Assembly (NCBI GenBank): GCA_013407085.1
Contig: JACCGJ010000597.1
Location: 1 to 64,000 of the forward strand
Direction: 5' to 3'
Length of the DNA: 64,000 nucleotides
From: Atriophallophorus winterbourni
Taxonomy: Eukaryota > Platyhelminthes > Trematoda > Plagiorchiida > Microphallidae
Shown here: one piece after another, positions 1-13,600 of the stretch
Position numbering within the stretch: position 1 is the stretch's first letter
Layout: every line of letters begins with the position of its first letter
Translations under genes and position numbers: made by a program
The notes under the pieces: model-generated
Databases searched by the model: none
What the model was told of the DNA's origin: nothing
The model's input: the letters and a program-made list of their open reading frames with translations, nothing else

Positions 1-1310
1 TGCCTTCTGTTCTCGTCCTAAAAGCGTGCTTCAGAAGCAGAGCAAAGAAAATGCCGAACAGTGTGGGAGCAAGAATACACCCTTGTTTGACGCCTCGGCG
101 AATTTCAAATGCTTCTGAACTGCCACCTTTAAAATGGACTAGGCCTTTCATGCCTGAGTGGAACGAAATGACGAGTCTGAGCAGCCTTGGGGGCAGCCTA
201 TCAGATCAAGCATTTTGAAAAGACCCTCCTGCTGACGTAGTCGAATGCCTTAGTTAAATCAATAAAAACAGCGTATAATGGCATACACTGTTCCCGACAC
301 TTTTCTTGGAGTTGTCTCAGGGAGAAGATCATGTCAACGGTTGATCTTTCCTTGCGGAAGCCACATTGAGATTCGGAATAAATTCTATCAGCTAAAACTT
401 GCAGCCGGATCTGTAAGACTTTAGCAAACGATTTGCCTACAACATTCAGAAGGGAGATTCCTCTGTAATTGTTGCAGTCGCCTCTATCTCCTTTATTCTT
501 GAATAGCGTGATGATCTTTGTGTCTCGCATCTCTTGTGGGACACACTCCTCCAGTCAGCATTGAAGAAGCAAATGGTGAAACGGTTGTAATAATGCTGCT
601 CTACAGCATTTGATCAGCTCAGGTGGAATTCCGTCGTCAACAGGGGCCTTCCCATTTGCTAAGCGGTCGATTGACCTATTGAGCTCGTCAAGAGTAGGGG
701 GAGTATCTAGATATTCAATAGTCGGCAACCGTTCGACATTTTTAAAAACATGTGGTTAAATCGTACTGTCCCTAGAGTAGAGAGAGGAAAAGTGCTCTAC
801 CCATCTTTCCATCTGCTGAGTTTTGTCCACAATCGGGTCACCAGATGCAGACTTAATGGGAGCCGTTTTAAGTTTGTTGGGAACAATGTCTCTCTTGATC
901 CCATCATACATACCGTGAAAATTTCCGGTATCCGCAGCTTTTTGGATACTAAGGCAAATCTTTGTCCAGTAGTCATTTGCACATCACCTTGCAGTCTGTT
1001 GGACCTTATTTCTAGCTGCTCTTAGAAGACGTAAGTTTTCATCTGTTGGCATACCTTTGAACCTCAAGAATGCTGAGCGTTTCTCGTTCAGCACAGCAGT
1101 CATCTCAGAAGCATTTGCTTCGAACCAGTCGCTCGTTCGAGCTTTCTTCGGACCGAAAGTGGAAAGTGCGACTCGGCATATGCAGCTTTTTATCAATTCC
1201 CAGTTTTCTGAAGCAGATTCAAGTGGGGTTGTCTTGTTGAATTCGTCTGTGAAGGCTTTTGCGAATCTCGCAACGTTTATACAACTGGATAAAATCAAGC
1301 GTTTCACACG
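1..1310 (-). mobile_element. Non-LTR retrotransposon (LINE) fragment, reverse transcriptase part
   Basis: Read on the minus strand, one LINE polyprotein runs from about 1307 down to the window edge with several frame breaks. 1307-984 is the endonuclease-to-RT linker, 982-797 continues it, 530-201 is the start of the RT domain (a YRGIS-type motif, then CGFRKERSTVD and an AFDY variant of the catalytic AFD motif). The last 200 bases carry the RT motif RRGVKQGC. The fragment is cut by the window edge, so the YxDD box is not visible. It resembles the widespread RT family whose C-terminal piece (RVYSAC-type) is also seen near 14230-14460. It is a dead copy with frameshifts. The clade (RTE-like or other) is not certain. 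Confidence 0.85.
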
Positions 1311-4300
1311 AGCTTGCGGTCACGTCTCAAAATTTAATATCACGTTCAAAACAAGATTAAAACTAATAAATAGATTTCACAGGATTAAAATGCGATTGCG
1401 CAAGTTGTTGTAATTCAGCATTCGGATGATTGTTAATTTGAAGAGAAGATTGACAAAACCGCAGCATTACAGATCATCAAACTAATTGCACCTTCAATAG
1501 TAACCATGCCAAGGATGAAATATTCGAAGCTTGTGGTTAATATATATCGATTACAGAAGTTTCGAGAGTAGCTGAAAAAATAAGTGACCTTAATAAATGG
1601 ACATCAGTTTCAGGGGATTTTAATCGCAGTTCAGCTTCTTACCACAGATCTTGCGTTATTTTGCGAAAAACGAGAATTTGCAAAATAACTGGTTTTTGAG
1701 GCATTCGGTGAATCGAAAACTCTAGACCGGTTTCAAGATAATCGCTACTCATCAACAATACGCATCTTGAAAAACGGCATAGTTTCCATCATGCGATACT
1801 AATGTACAGCCACACAGAAGAATGCCCACTTGAAATTGAAATTACTAATTTAGTTCTACTTTTGGGCTGAGTTAGAATTGAAGTGAGTAAAATTATAGCT
1901 TGTTGCATGATGATTGATAGTGCAGTAATGCAGTGAACGAACGGAAGTGACAAAAGTCAATTCCTGAGAGTCATCCTCCCCGGTTAGTTTGGTTCATGTC
2001 ATTGAACTCGAATATAATGAGACCTTTAGCGATTTCGCATTGCCTTTGTAGTATTTGCCATTATCATTTCGAAATGATTTTTAACTTACAGAAACACTAA
2101 CACCAAGTGAAACTGTCCGTTACCTTTTTTATTAAATTTTAAATTTATTGATACACGCCACGAATAGTTCAAATTTCCTACATCGAGCTCAAATATCGTA
2201 CCGACCGTCCCATTTTCAAATAAATCCGAACAACGAACACAACGAATTTCGTTGACATCGTTTAACGTTTAAGATGACAGTGTACGCAAGCGAACTTTGG
2301 ACAATCATGCCCAAAACCTTACCTTGGATGCTAAATACATATGTGCGTCTTGTTACGGGAAATTCAATACAAGCTTAGACACCACGCTGCGGAAGGATTT
2401 ATCACCGTGGTCGCATGATACGAGAATTCGCCATTCGAAGATTGCGTCCAAACTCAAATTACAGGATCGTACACAAAGACGGATACAGAGTCACCGCACC
2501 TCGGACATTAACATTATTCACGTTTAAATTATTTTTTACCCTGGGGCAGGAATCATGTTCAAACGCATTCAAAGGCTTTGTACATCCCATATTCTTGATT
2601 GTACAACTGCCTATTAGCTCTCGGAAGGTTGGTTGTTTTCACACCATATACCTCCACATCCACTGGCTTGTCTTAAGGTGATCTACTTTAAATATTATGT
2701 GTTCCGAATCCAGGTTCACATTAATACGCGGTCTAAATTGACCACTGACACTGAGTTGGAAGCAAATGACCAATCCAAATTGGAAGGATACAGGGATAGT
2801 TCCTCTTTCCTATACGAACAGGAAAACCGAAATCATTTTTAATCAGACTGTGGTACAGTTGTGAGATACAAGATAACCCTTTAACTTGTGATTACGGAGG
2901 CAAATGAGAGCCCCGATTGCCTATAATGAAATACCTGATCGAGGTAAAAGCAAACCCCAGAGAACAATCCAGATTGAAGTCCAACAGGTGAATAGCTGGC
3001 AGCAAAGCACGTCTGTTGCTTGTACTTGAGTATGCCAAGGCAGGAGTATACTCAAACAAATGCCAAGTGGTTTTGAGACATCACTTGTACAGCATTCTGG
3101 AGAGAGTTCATAACAATGTCATGCACATACTCTGCATTCTGCCACGGTTTTAGCGACGCGACGCACACGACTAACTTTGAGGCCAGGGTAAATTCAAGTA
3201 AGCTGGAACTTACATTTACGTAGCGAGTGCACTGATGAAAGTTGAAACGACAGGGAACTGATGAATATAGTCAAACTAATACTACTACGGGGATATTGAA
3301 CAATGATTGGACACCGATTTTATTTAAAGTTGTATTACTCCGATCGAAAAGATACATATTCACTATTACTATCGTCTTGGAGTGTACATGAACACTATCG
3401 CCAACCAAATAATTTGTACAAAATCTTCAGTTCGTGTTAACAGTTCATGGAAAACAGATTGTTAATGGTTATTGGAATGAGCGAACTACATCATCAGACG
3501 CTGCAACAGCTTACAGGAACATCAGAACAGCAAAAATCCGCTTGCCGAGTGCAAATGTTGTCAAAGTGTGCGGACAAGCATCTCACATGTGCTCCGTGTT
3601 TTCGCGCGATTCAATAAGGTTGGTTAAGAACAAGGTTTGTTGATAAAACTTATTGAAAGAAGAACACAAGCCTCGCATTAAGAAACGTCTACAAAATGAG
3701 ACGACTAATCACTTTCTAAGCAATGGCTCAGCGTTAACGGAGCATGTGTTGAGCACAGACCACAGTGTGAACCTTCAAAAACGCAGATATATTTCGGCGT
3801 AGCAGTAAGTATTATGTAGAGGCCGTGGAATCCATGAAGTCTGGTAGATGTGAGTTCAACCGGGTGGAATGAGAATTGATTTCCGCGATTTGGCTCTTGG
3901 CATTACAACGGACACAAGATATTTTAAGTTGTTTATTTTTAATACCACATTTACCACGTTTAATCGTGCACAAGTATACCTGACCGAGTAAATTGACCAA
4001 TTGATCCGGTCTTCGTCTACGTGACATGACACCCTAGGACTTCAATAGTCTGATTAGTGGTGGATGGAGTGATCCGACGAAGCTTCCGTGTCAGAGGCTG
4101 CTTTAACAGACTGTGTTCAAATTTTACTTTCGTGGCAATGATTAATAGATCGGTCCTAATCCTTTTCCATTACGCTAAGGAAAAGCGTTTTCCGATTGAA
4201 CACCACATCATTAATCCTGGCAACCAGCGTTTGAGAAAGCCTATCACTCACGCCAAGTGGTGCTGGGGACGCCGCTTTGTACCCAAATTCCCAAGAATCT

Positions 4301-4605
4301 TCATTGAAGCCGACTCATCATCTAGCAGGAGAAACTCGCACAAAAGTAAAAAGTAAGTATCATTCACACCCAAAAATATCACACTACATGCATAACGCAG
4401 GAAGAATAATCCAAAAATTGGTTGTCATTCGAAAAAGGTTTTCGGTAATCTGATGAGATTACTTTTCCAAGTTACACGAAAGGCCATTTTCAATAACAAC
4501 GACGAAAGAAAAAAAGTAAAACAAGACAGAATCAACAAAAAGCGTGTAAAAGCGTTAAAAATAAGACGGACCGAAGACAAAGACCGAACAAAAGATTGAA
4601 TTGCA
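1311..4605. other. Intergenic stretch without recognised gene
   Basis: No coding region I can defend. Open frames here (for example 2297-2527, 4057-4356) lack family resemblance, splice context or compositional support. A weak, degenerate copy of the GACGAAGCTTC repeat (see 9028-9138) starts near 4076. A TTTATT at 3932-3937 is an AATAAA on the minus strand and could serve the TRABD transcript, which would then have a 670-nt 3' UTR; this is a guess. Confidence 0.4.
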
Positions 4606-7600
4606 TCAACGGAGAAGCTTGTACACAGCGAATCCAATCTTGTAAGAACCCAAGGCAACGCCGTAACCAATGCCGACAACAGAGGAAATAAGTAATCCAC
4701 GTACGGTCCACTTGAAGGCCTTCCAAGAGAGCGGTGTTTCCATGACCCTGTGGGTTCAATGAAAAATTGGGGTTTCGATTACAAATATCCCTATGCATGA
4801 GGCAAAGGAAGAAATTATCTCCACTTATGTTTGGTGGATGACAGAGAAAAAACAATAATTTTTCGTGGACTATCGATGAGTTAGTTCGACGGATCTTTGA
4901 ACCGTCACTCAGCGTGCGTTTCACATACTCGCACTATAGACGTCCGACGCTTACCGTCGTAGACTCAAGTCCTGTTCACGAGCTGTACCTACTGAGACCT
5001 ATGCACAGATGTGCAATCGTGCTGTACTTCGTGCTGTGCGGCTATCACCGTGCGAAATTGATTGACCAGAGGTAGTGAGCTGCTGAAAAAAACAGGATGG
5101 AGAGTCTCATCGATTTCTATTCTATTTCATACCATCATATCATATCTGTCTAGGCTTGAACAACCTGACAGTATCTTAGCCCACGTGCAGTCTCTGACTA
5201 TGCGGCACTTTGCCTGGATCAGGCTTGTGCTTTCATACCATACTATATCATATCTGTTTAGGCCTGGGCAACCTGACAGTATCTTAGCCCACGCGCAGTC
5301 TCTAATTGTGCGGCACTTTGCCTGGATCAGACTTGTGCTTTCATACCATACTGAGACCTAGGGGAACGGTCTACCCTGACAGGAGTTGCGCTGGAAGAAA
5401 ATTATGGGGTGCTGTGGGCAAATCGAGTTCATGAGAATGGGAACGCAACCAGATTTAGTGAGAAAAACCTGAGTTCATCCTCCCACATGTCTTCAGGTCC
5501 AATGGACACAAGGTTAAAAATCAAGAAAAAAATATGACACTAGAGTGGCGTTAAGCTGCCAAATTCATTGCAGCTATTCCTTCAATAAATCGCTACTTAG
5601 AGCCATAGACCTAGGTGTGCAATCGGTTTCATTAATGAGCTGGTTCTAGTGTAGAGCGAATGTAATGTGAAAGCACAAGCCTGATCCAGGCAAAGTGCCG
5701 CACAGTCAGAGACTGCACGTGGGCTGAGATACTGTCAGGTTGCCCAGGCCTAGACAGATATGACAAAACAGAAAGAAAATAGAGCGAAAAACAGTTATTG
5801 TTCCATAACGAATTGCAGCGCTAAGCATCTCGACGTGAAAATTCATGGGATTGATTCCATTTTATCCAAGGGTTAAGCAGGAAATTTGATAAAATGCACC
5901 ACAAAGGTTCACAACAAATAATTATGGTAACCCGATCGTACACTTCCATCAGGATACTACAGGCCTGCTTTAAATAGGCATAACAACCGTAGGTTTCTTT
6001 GTTGAGAAAAGGACCAGGATTAGAACATGGATGCACAGATGTACAACCATGCAGTAATTATGTACCGCGAAGCTACGATTGTAGGGGAGTGGATTCCCAC
6101 ATGTAATGAGCTATAAACACGCTGGGGTCTTCTTACCATTATCCAAAACTCATATCTGTCAAGACCAGATAGTGGCCAGATAGCATCTCAGCACGCCGCA
6201 GTCTGATTTGGCAGCATTGCCAGATTCTAAGATCATGTTTTCACCGCACTTCTACGGGATCAGCTAAGCAAACGAGTGAAGAACAGTAGGATAATGAAAC
6301 AGAGAATGCAGCGAATGCCCGAGTTTACTTTAACCGTGGTAGCAATTATAATGACGTGATTATTTTGATAAAGATAGATAACAAATAGGAATTCACCGGT
6401 ATGATGATGATATGAAATCACAAGCCTGATCCAGGCAAAGTGCCGCACCGCCAGAGACTGCACGTGGGCTAAGATACTGTCAGGTTGTCCAAGCCTAGAC
6501 AGATATGGGAAAGGAAAATAGCAATAGCAGTGAGACTCCAGCGTGTACTCGCATTCAGCTCACTACCGGTGGCAACTCAATTTAGCACGGCGTTAGCTAC
6601 GTAGCACGGAAATGCTGTGCGATTGCACATCCGAATTCACCGGTAATAACTCACGACATGAGTTCCATCTGGTCAATGGTGTCAGCGGAATCCCAGTGCC
6701 TCTTTATCCCTGCCACGTGTCCGATCCCGACCACAGCCACCACCACACGTGGAACAACCGAAGGACTGGGCCAATAGGGGCAGCAGGCTGGAAGTTTGTC
6801 AAGTGTCACGTCTGCATCACACGTCTCCGGATCTGATCCACCAGATTCATTGCAGAGACGGTCACCGAACGGGATAGGAGTGGCTTTATCCACCTCGCAA
6901 TCTTCCACGTCACCCTTTAATTTCGCCAACGGTGTGTAATTAGACATCCCGGTCACGGCCCATATCGATCGTGTTAGATACATGTCACGCTCATCGAGAA
7001 GAATTTTGGTCAATTCCGGATGATCACCAGCCATTTCCTTGATTATTTTTTCTAGAAAGTCTTCTTTCTTCATTTCTTCAATTTCTTCTTTGCTAAACGT
7101 AAAATTGACGAGATTAGCGAATAGGCATTAAACACACATACAGCAGAGATCAGTGTAAATAAAAAACATTAAAAGCTTAAATTGTTGTTGGCCGCCGTCT
7201 GTTGACGTCGACAATAGATGTAAGATTGAATCACGAGATGACAGCGTTTCGCACGAGTATACAGTGGGATTCGGGGTAACAATCGCTGCCATCGACAAAT
7301 ACACATCTTATATCAACATTACAATAATGTTGAAGTGTGAAGTGCATAGCGATGAGTGCTAATCACGAGCTTTCAGAGGATGATATGCAGAACACCACCC
7401 ACCAGAAAGAAGCAGCGAAAAAACCGACGCCGACAAACACGAACCCGTAATGTTGTTTAGATAAAGTTCGCGGAGCTTTTTTACTTACTTTTACTGCTGT
7501 GCGACTATATCCTTCTGGAGGATGAATCGGCTTCAATGAAGAGTCTTGAGAATTTGTCGTACCCAGCACCACTCGACGCTTGTTCGAGTCAGCTACTCTA

Positions 7601-10600
7601 GCCTTTGCACAATCAAGTGCGACCTGCAAGGCAGCACGGAGTTCCCAGAAAGAGGTGGTGTGCACCAACTAACAGTCTACCAGACTCTGTTCCAGATTTT
7701 TCCTCAGGGTTTTCTCCCGAAGGGTTTCCCGCAAGGCAGCGGAGGTTGAAAATCAGGGTTTTCCATCCCTTAGATGAAATGCCCTCCCAGTCTAACGAGC
7801 TCCATCTGCCCGAAGCAAACTGGTTTTCAGGCGCCCTCGCCCATTCTCCTGTTGGTAGAAGCAGTTCCGCCGGGCTCAGAGAGCCACTCGTGCAGGCCAG
7901 AAGTTGGACTTGGTTGTCAGAGGCTATTTGAGACGCGCTCCATATGGGAGCATTTTATAAACAGTCTGAGCTTATCCCCACTGCCACCCCTCGCCGAGCT
8001 TGTGTACTTGTTATTGAATGTTTCATCATTAAAACAGGGAACGCGATCTCACATCAATCGACCATGAAGTAATCACACTCACACGTCCCCTGCTATCTGT
8101 ATGGAGATATGTATACAGTATGAGATGTACGCCGTATGGTTGCAGACAAAGGGCAATCCAGGAACGCGCCATTATAATTGCCTTCAGATGCCTCATTTTG
8201 ACAAAACAGCATATTATCACCCGTGGTGATGAACAACCAATGTCAACATTGTTTGTGCTATAAACAGATCACGAACGCAATGAGCTTTCACACTGAAGCT
8301 AGTAGTTAATAGTTTCAGGTAAATGTTGTGCCGGACACAGGTCATAGAGTTGATCTTCGAAAACGGAGAGACTTCACGCTGAGACGTTCGACATAACAAA
8401 GGCTGGTACGAATGGGGCCGACATCTAAAAAATCTGGCGTCTGGTTCTTTAACGGATTAACACTAGTTTGTGTGACCTCTAGTATGTGCGCATGGATTAG
8501 GCAAACATACTAATCGGTCAGTGGATGTTAATCACACCTGCACACAATGAAAAATAGAATACAGCATGCAAGGGATGCACCAATTGTTCTTAATCTCGCT
8601 TGCATATCTTAACAAACAACCTCTATTCTCGTTGTACGAACCCTATATAACAGACGCATACAAGTATAACTTTGTTTACCACTGTTTCAAGGCTCACTGA
8701 ACCTGATCTTACTGTCTCCACCTGACGACGGCAAACAGCCAGAAACCGGTAGTGGTGTGTAAGGGATGGGGATGTGAGCAACACAATACAACACAATACT
8801 TTGGTCATCAGTGGCATACAAGTATAACTTTGTTAACCTCTATTCTCTGTTTCCTTTCTCATATCTGTCTAGACCTGGGCAACCTGACAGTATCTTAGCC
8901 CACGTGCAGTCTCTGACTGTGCAGCACTTTGCCAGGATCAGGTTTGTGCTTTTATGCCAGGAGAATATACAGTTCTCCGCCAGCGTAGGATTGGTCAGGT
9001 GAATGCAATCTAAACCCACTCTCTCTTCGTACCGACACCACTGGTCTGACGAAGCTTCTGTGCGAGAAGCAAAACGTTATTAGCAAACTGCACTAACCAA
9101 TTCGTTATAAACTTTCATTTTCACCGATCGGTCACAAACATGTTCAAATAGAAAGCGTTTCATTAACATTGGAATAATGTCACCGTTATACAATCTAAAA
9201 ATCTGTCGACATCTGTTTTAGAAATTGGTGCGACGAAGCGTGCACAATGCAGGGTTCAAAGAGTAACATGTTCAGATTTGCTAATATGCGTGTGTGTGTC
9301 ACCTTACTGGAAACCGTGAAAAGGCGCTTTCACACATTGATTACAACGACAATAAGCTCAGCCTTTGTTTGTGAATGAAAAATAATGACATGATTGTCGG
9401 TGCAAGGCAAATTCACGTTGATCTCAAACACTGAACCGCCATCAGAAAGTACTCACGTGATAGGTTTGAACTCAAACAGCAAACTGAAAAACAATTTCAA
9501 TTTGGTCCACGGGCCGAGAGCGTCGAATGCGCGTTGCAGGGTCACTTCAACCGGCCGGTCACCCAATACGATGTGGCAATGGGGTTGAGCCTGGGCCTGA
9601 ACAGACAAAGTGTTGTAATGAGAAGCTACTTCTGGGAACGGTCACCACCAAAAAAATACAGGTTGGTACCCAAACCGAAATTGTGCACCTTCGTTTTTGT
9701 AGAAGAGCGAAAAGTTTAAATGACAAACAAAGTACATGGTGCTAACATCCCCATCCTTTAAACCCCATTACCGGTTTCTGGCCGTTTGTTGTCATTAGGT
9801 GGAGATAGTAAGATCACATTCAGGGAGCCTTGAAACAGTGGTATACTGGTAAACAAAGGTTGCACAGTCAGAAACCGATTGTGGTGTGTAAGTGAGGGGA
9901 TGTGAGCATCACAATACATTGGTCGTTTATAAGCACCGTGAGCGCTTGACTATGAATCACTTTGTGAATGCACATTTGAAAATCGTGGTTCTTTGAAAGA
10001 GCCCCGTTGTTAGCCTTTGTTTAATTTGCATGGTACTTCGAAAAATTCGTATGGCAATGTAAGGTAAGCAAATGAGTTAGTTTTGTAAGGACTCGTCTCC
10101 CTTAGCATCAAAGCTGGCATTACATTACTACCGTTTATCGGGGAATGCGTACGGTACAACCACGAAAGTATTACGAGCGACACGTTCTCAATGACTAAGC
10201 GCACGTAATCGATTTAAAATGCATAGACCTGGAATCACAAGGTTTTAATTGGGAGTAGAACCTTGACAGCACAATAGTTTCTGGGTGTCATTTTACGGTC
10301 GTGGATCACAACAAGCGTTTCAACTTATTCAAGCGGATCAAAAAGCCGTTTACAACACGAACGTCAGTGAACCATGGTTGAAGAGTTTCAGGTGCAACTA
10401 ATTGGTGTTACGACGAGTCCTGTGGAAAACAGCCTTTAGCACGAACAACGCTGCTCCAAGAGATCGCGTTTCTAAGTCGTGTATCGGGTTGACAACCTTT
10501 AATATGCGGAAAAACAGAGCCAGAGTCCGAGTCCTTTGAAGATCATAGGTAATGTAAGCTCGTGTATCATACTAATGTCACGCCAGATTTTACTACAGAT

Positions 10601-13600
10601 AATAGTAGAGTCGTGCATTAGATGGTTTCAGATGATACTTTGAATACTAGGAGCCAGTGAATGTTGGATAATTCGAAACGGCCGAGTTCCAATGAAAGTC
10701 GAATCTGGTGTCACAGGGGTTCTAGTTTGTAGAAAGCATGCACTTATCTACAGCAGCTTCACGCTACACGCGGGAGGATGGAGATTGCTACCTGGATTAC
10801 CAACGGTTTGATGAGAGCATTGGCTACAGCAATAGACATGATCCATGCTCAGTAGCAGATGAATTTATCAAATTTTAGCTGTAATGCCTGGATGTAACGA
10901 AAAGTTACAATGCTTAGTTGAAATGTATTCGAGCAAACAAAGTATAAAATATAATCCAATACAAATACAATCGAATACGATCACAAATGCATCGATCATA
11001 ATTAGTTTCTATTGAAGACTTGACAAAGATGTCTTCATTAACTTTTTCATTAGTAATCAGGCTTTGTGCACCATATGGTTGGTGCTTAACTACAGTTTTC
11101 TTTAGCTCGAGCCTGAGCTGGGCAGAGTGCTAGAACCGTCGCAATCATCTTCCCGACTAATGCTAGTGCTCTTTTTACACCTGGGTTCGGTGTGTGTGTG
11201 TGAGGGGTTGAACGGATATCCAGGAATGCGCAAACAAGAAGGATTCAAGCCAAGAACATTCCGATTTAAAGTCAAACGCCATCTCTAGTTAGCATTCATA
11301 TGAAACATCTGAGGAATTATTAGTTCGAATTCTTGTTAAAAGCACTGGGAAATCGGTTTCAAGGCAGCTGATGTCTATGTGCTTAAATTTGTGGCACTCG
11401 TGGTTATCACTTTCACGCATCGCATAGGCTTATTTACAAAATCATTGTAACTATTTGCAAAATGTTAGCGATTCTATTCACGATAGCAGGCAGATGGTTG
11501 ACAAACACCTTGAACCGAAAAGATCCGATAGTAGAACATTGTGAAACATCAAATGTGGCCAATTTACTAATGGATCGGATTCGGTTAACCCCCACTCGGT
11601 TCAATCCATTGAAGCTCAAATCATTGAACCACGAGAGAACAACTCGGGTCATAGGAATCACTTCACGCTTAAATAGTTACGCATTGATAAGATCGAAGAA
11701 TATAACATCCATTGAAGTCCAGCGTCCACCGGAGAAAGCCAAACTTCCCGCACCGTATGGCAGTTCATGAACAACATTTGGCGAAGCCATGTTGCTCTTG
11801 AGCACAGTGACTGGATGAATGCAGGAATATCTCTGATTGGTCTGTAGCCACTCTTTCTCAATCACCTTTCTAAGTATTTGTTTTACATGATAGCACCTTC
11901 GCAGCATGTTGAAAAAAGGTGCTCACAGGCTAAGTATTCGTCTTCAGCAAGGCAGGGTGCATTAGATTTTGACACAGTATTTTTCTAATCTCAACACGCG
12001 CTAAGGCTTTCCTAATAATCTTTGGGTCAACCGAGATATTTGATCTAAACTTCTCAGATACGAGATCAATAGAAATGTATTCAGTATTCTGATGATCAGC
12101 CCGATTTGTCTGGTGTCGGTGAGCTACATATAACAACAGACAGCTCTTCGCAGACTATAAGATGAATAGAATGTAGCAAAATCATTGATAACATTAAACG
12201 ACAACAAAGAACTAAATTTGAGGACCAGGGAATTTCTTAAATTATTAAATAAAAAAATAAAGACGAGTCTGTGCACACGTGTAAACCAATAATCTTTTGT
12301 GTATGAAAAGCTCATTTAATTCTGTAATATACCCATGATTGACATGTAAACTGTTCGATGCATGTTTATAAAGCATGTGGATCTTGATCGTACGGTCTCC
12401 AACTGATGAGTGCCAACAGCATGAAACCGGTCGTGAGATGTGATGGTGGGAAAGTAAACAATTACGGACATTTCGTCAGAAGTTTACATATTTGCTTTTA
12501 AAAGTACCAACTGAGGGGAAAAACTGATTCCATGTACTTACTTGTCGCGCAGCTGCTCTGAATTCACCTCCAGGGGCCATGCCCAATGTTTTAACCAAGT
12601 AGGAATTAAGTCGAAGCAAAAGGAACTGCAAGACTCCATTGGATACTCCATGCTGAGAAAAAAAGCAAAGGATTGCATGATTTTTAACCAAATTATAGCG
12701 AGTACCATACAGGCTACTAAAGAAAAGTATATGCAAATGAACAAGGTTGACAAATAGGGTAAACACGAAAAAAGGATCGAGATGACACACTTGCATTTTG
12801 GTCGAGACTTTGAGTGACCAATCAAAGATTGAAATTATGTTGGCCACATTCAGTCGATGCCAACCACAAATGTAAGCGCATAAAATATCTCAAGTTCCAC
12901 ACTGGTTCACGTGAATGCACAGTCAGATTCGGGAGTAACAATCTCTACCACAGCGTTCACAGCGATACGTAAAACTCGATTGATGGAATGAATTTGTACG
13001 GTCATTGAGTGTCCCACGTTGAACCGTACGAATGCGTAATCGTACAACTCTTCTGCGATGTGCGGCTAACATCATGATAAATTGACTGGTCACCGGTAGT
13101 GAGCTGCATGCTAAATAACGTTGAAGTCTCATTACCATTACTATTTTGTTTCTCATATATGTATGGGCCTGGGTAACCTGGCAGTATCTTAGCCCACGTG
13201 CAGTCTATGACTGTTAGGCACTTTGCCTGGATCAGGCTTGTGCCCTCATACATACATGCCAACGTTAAACCGCTGAAAGCAGTGCCTTTTTTCGCCGACT
13301 TTACACTACGCCCCCAAGCAACCGTCAACAGAAACTTCTTCCAACTCGATAAGTAAAGGTTCGGGGCTTTCATATCGCTTTCATAAAAGCTTTTAACAAA
13401 AATGCAGTCCACCCAAGAGTAGACATTTGCTTTAAACTCTCCATAGAGCAGTATCAAACTGTACGGCACTTTGCCTGGATCAGGCTTGTGCTTTCATACA
13501 TACATAGAGTAGGTGTTTTCGAAATACGTCCTCCATTCTATAGACGTCACTAGACAGTTTACGCAATGCTGTCACAGAACATGCTCCTTAGATCATATTT

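Noticed and set aside
4057..4356. 99-codon plus-strand frame as a gene
   Set aside because: No family resemblance, no splice or codon support, and it starts at a degraded dispersed repeat.
4449..4470. CTGATGAG near 4451 as another hammerhead
   Set aside because: No GAAA box, stem II or family flanks follow; chance match.
5062..5361. 99-codon plus-strand frame as a gene
   Set aside because: It is the translation of two tandem SINE-like modules; the same peptide pattern appears at every copy.
7363..7668. Minus-strand frame with a hydrophobic end, between TRABD exons 4 and 5
   Set aside because: It has no TRABD counterpart, begins with TTG, and the flanking exons already join in phase without it.
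13094..13110. ACCGGT in the SINE head module as a hammerhead stem III
   Set aside because: There is no CTGATGA or GAAA around it; the box belongs to the SINE consensus (CCACCGGTAGTGAGCTGC).
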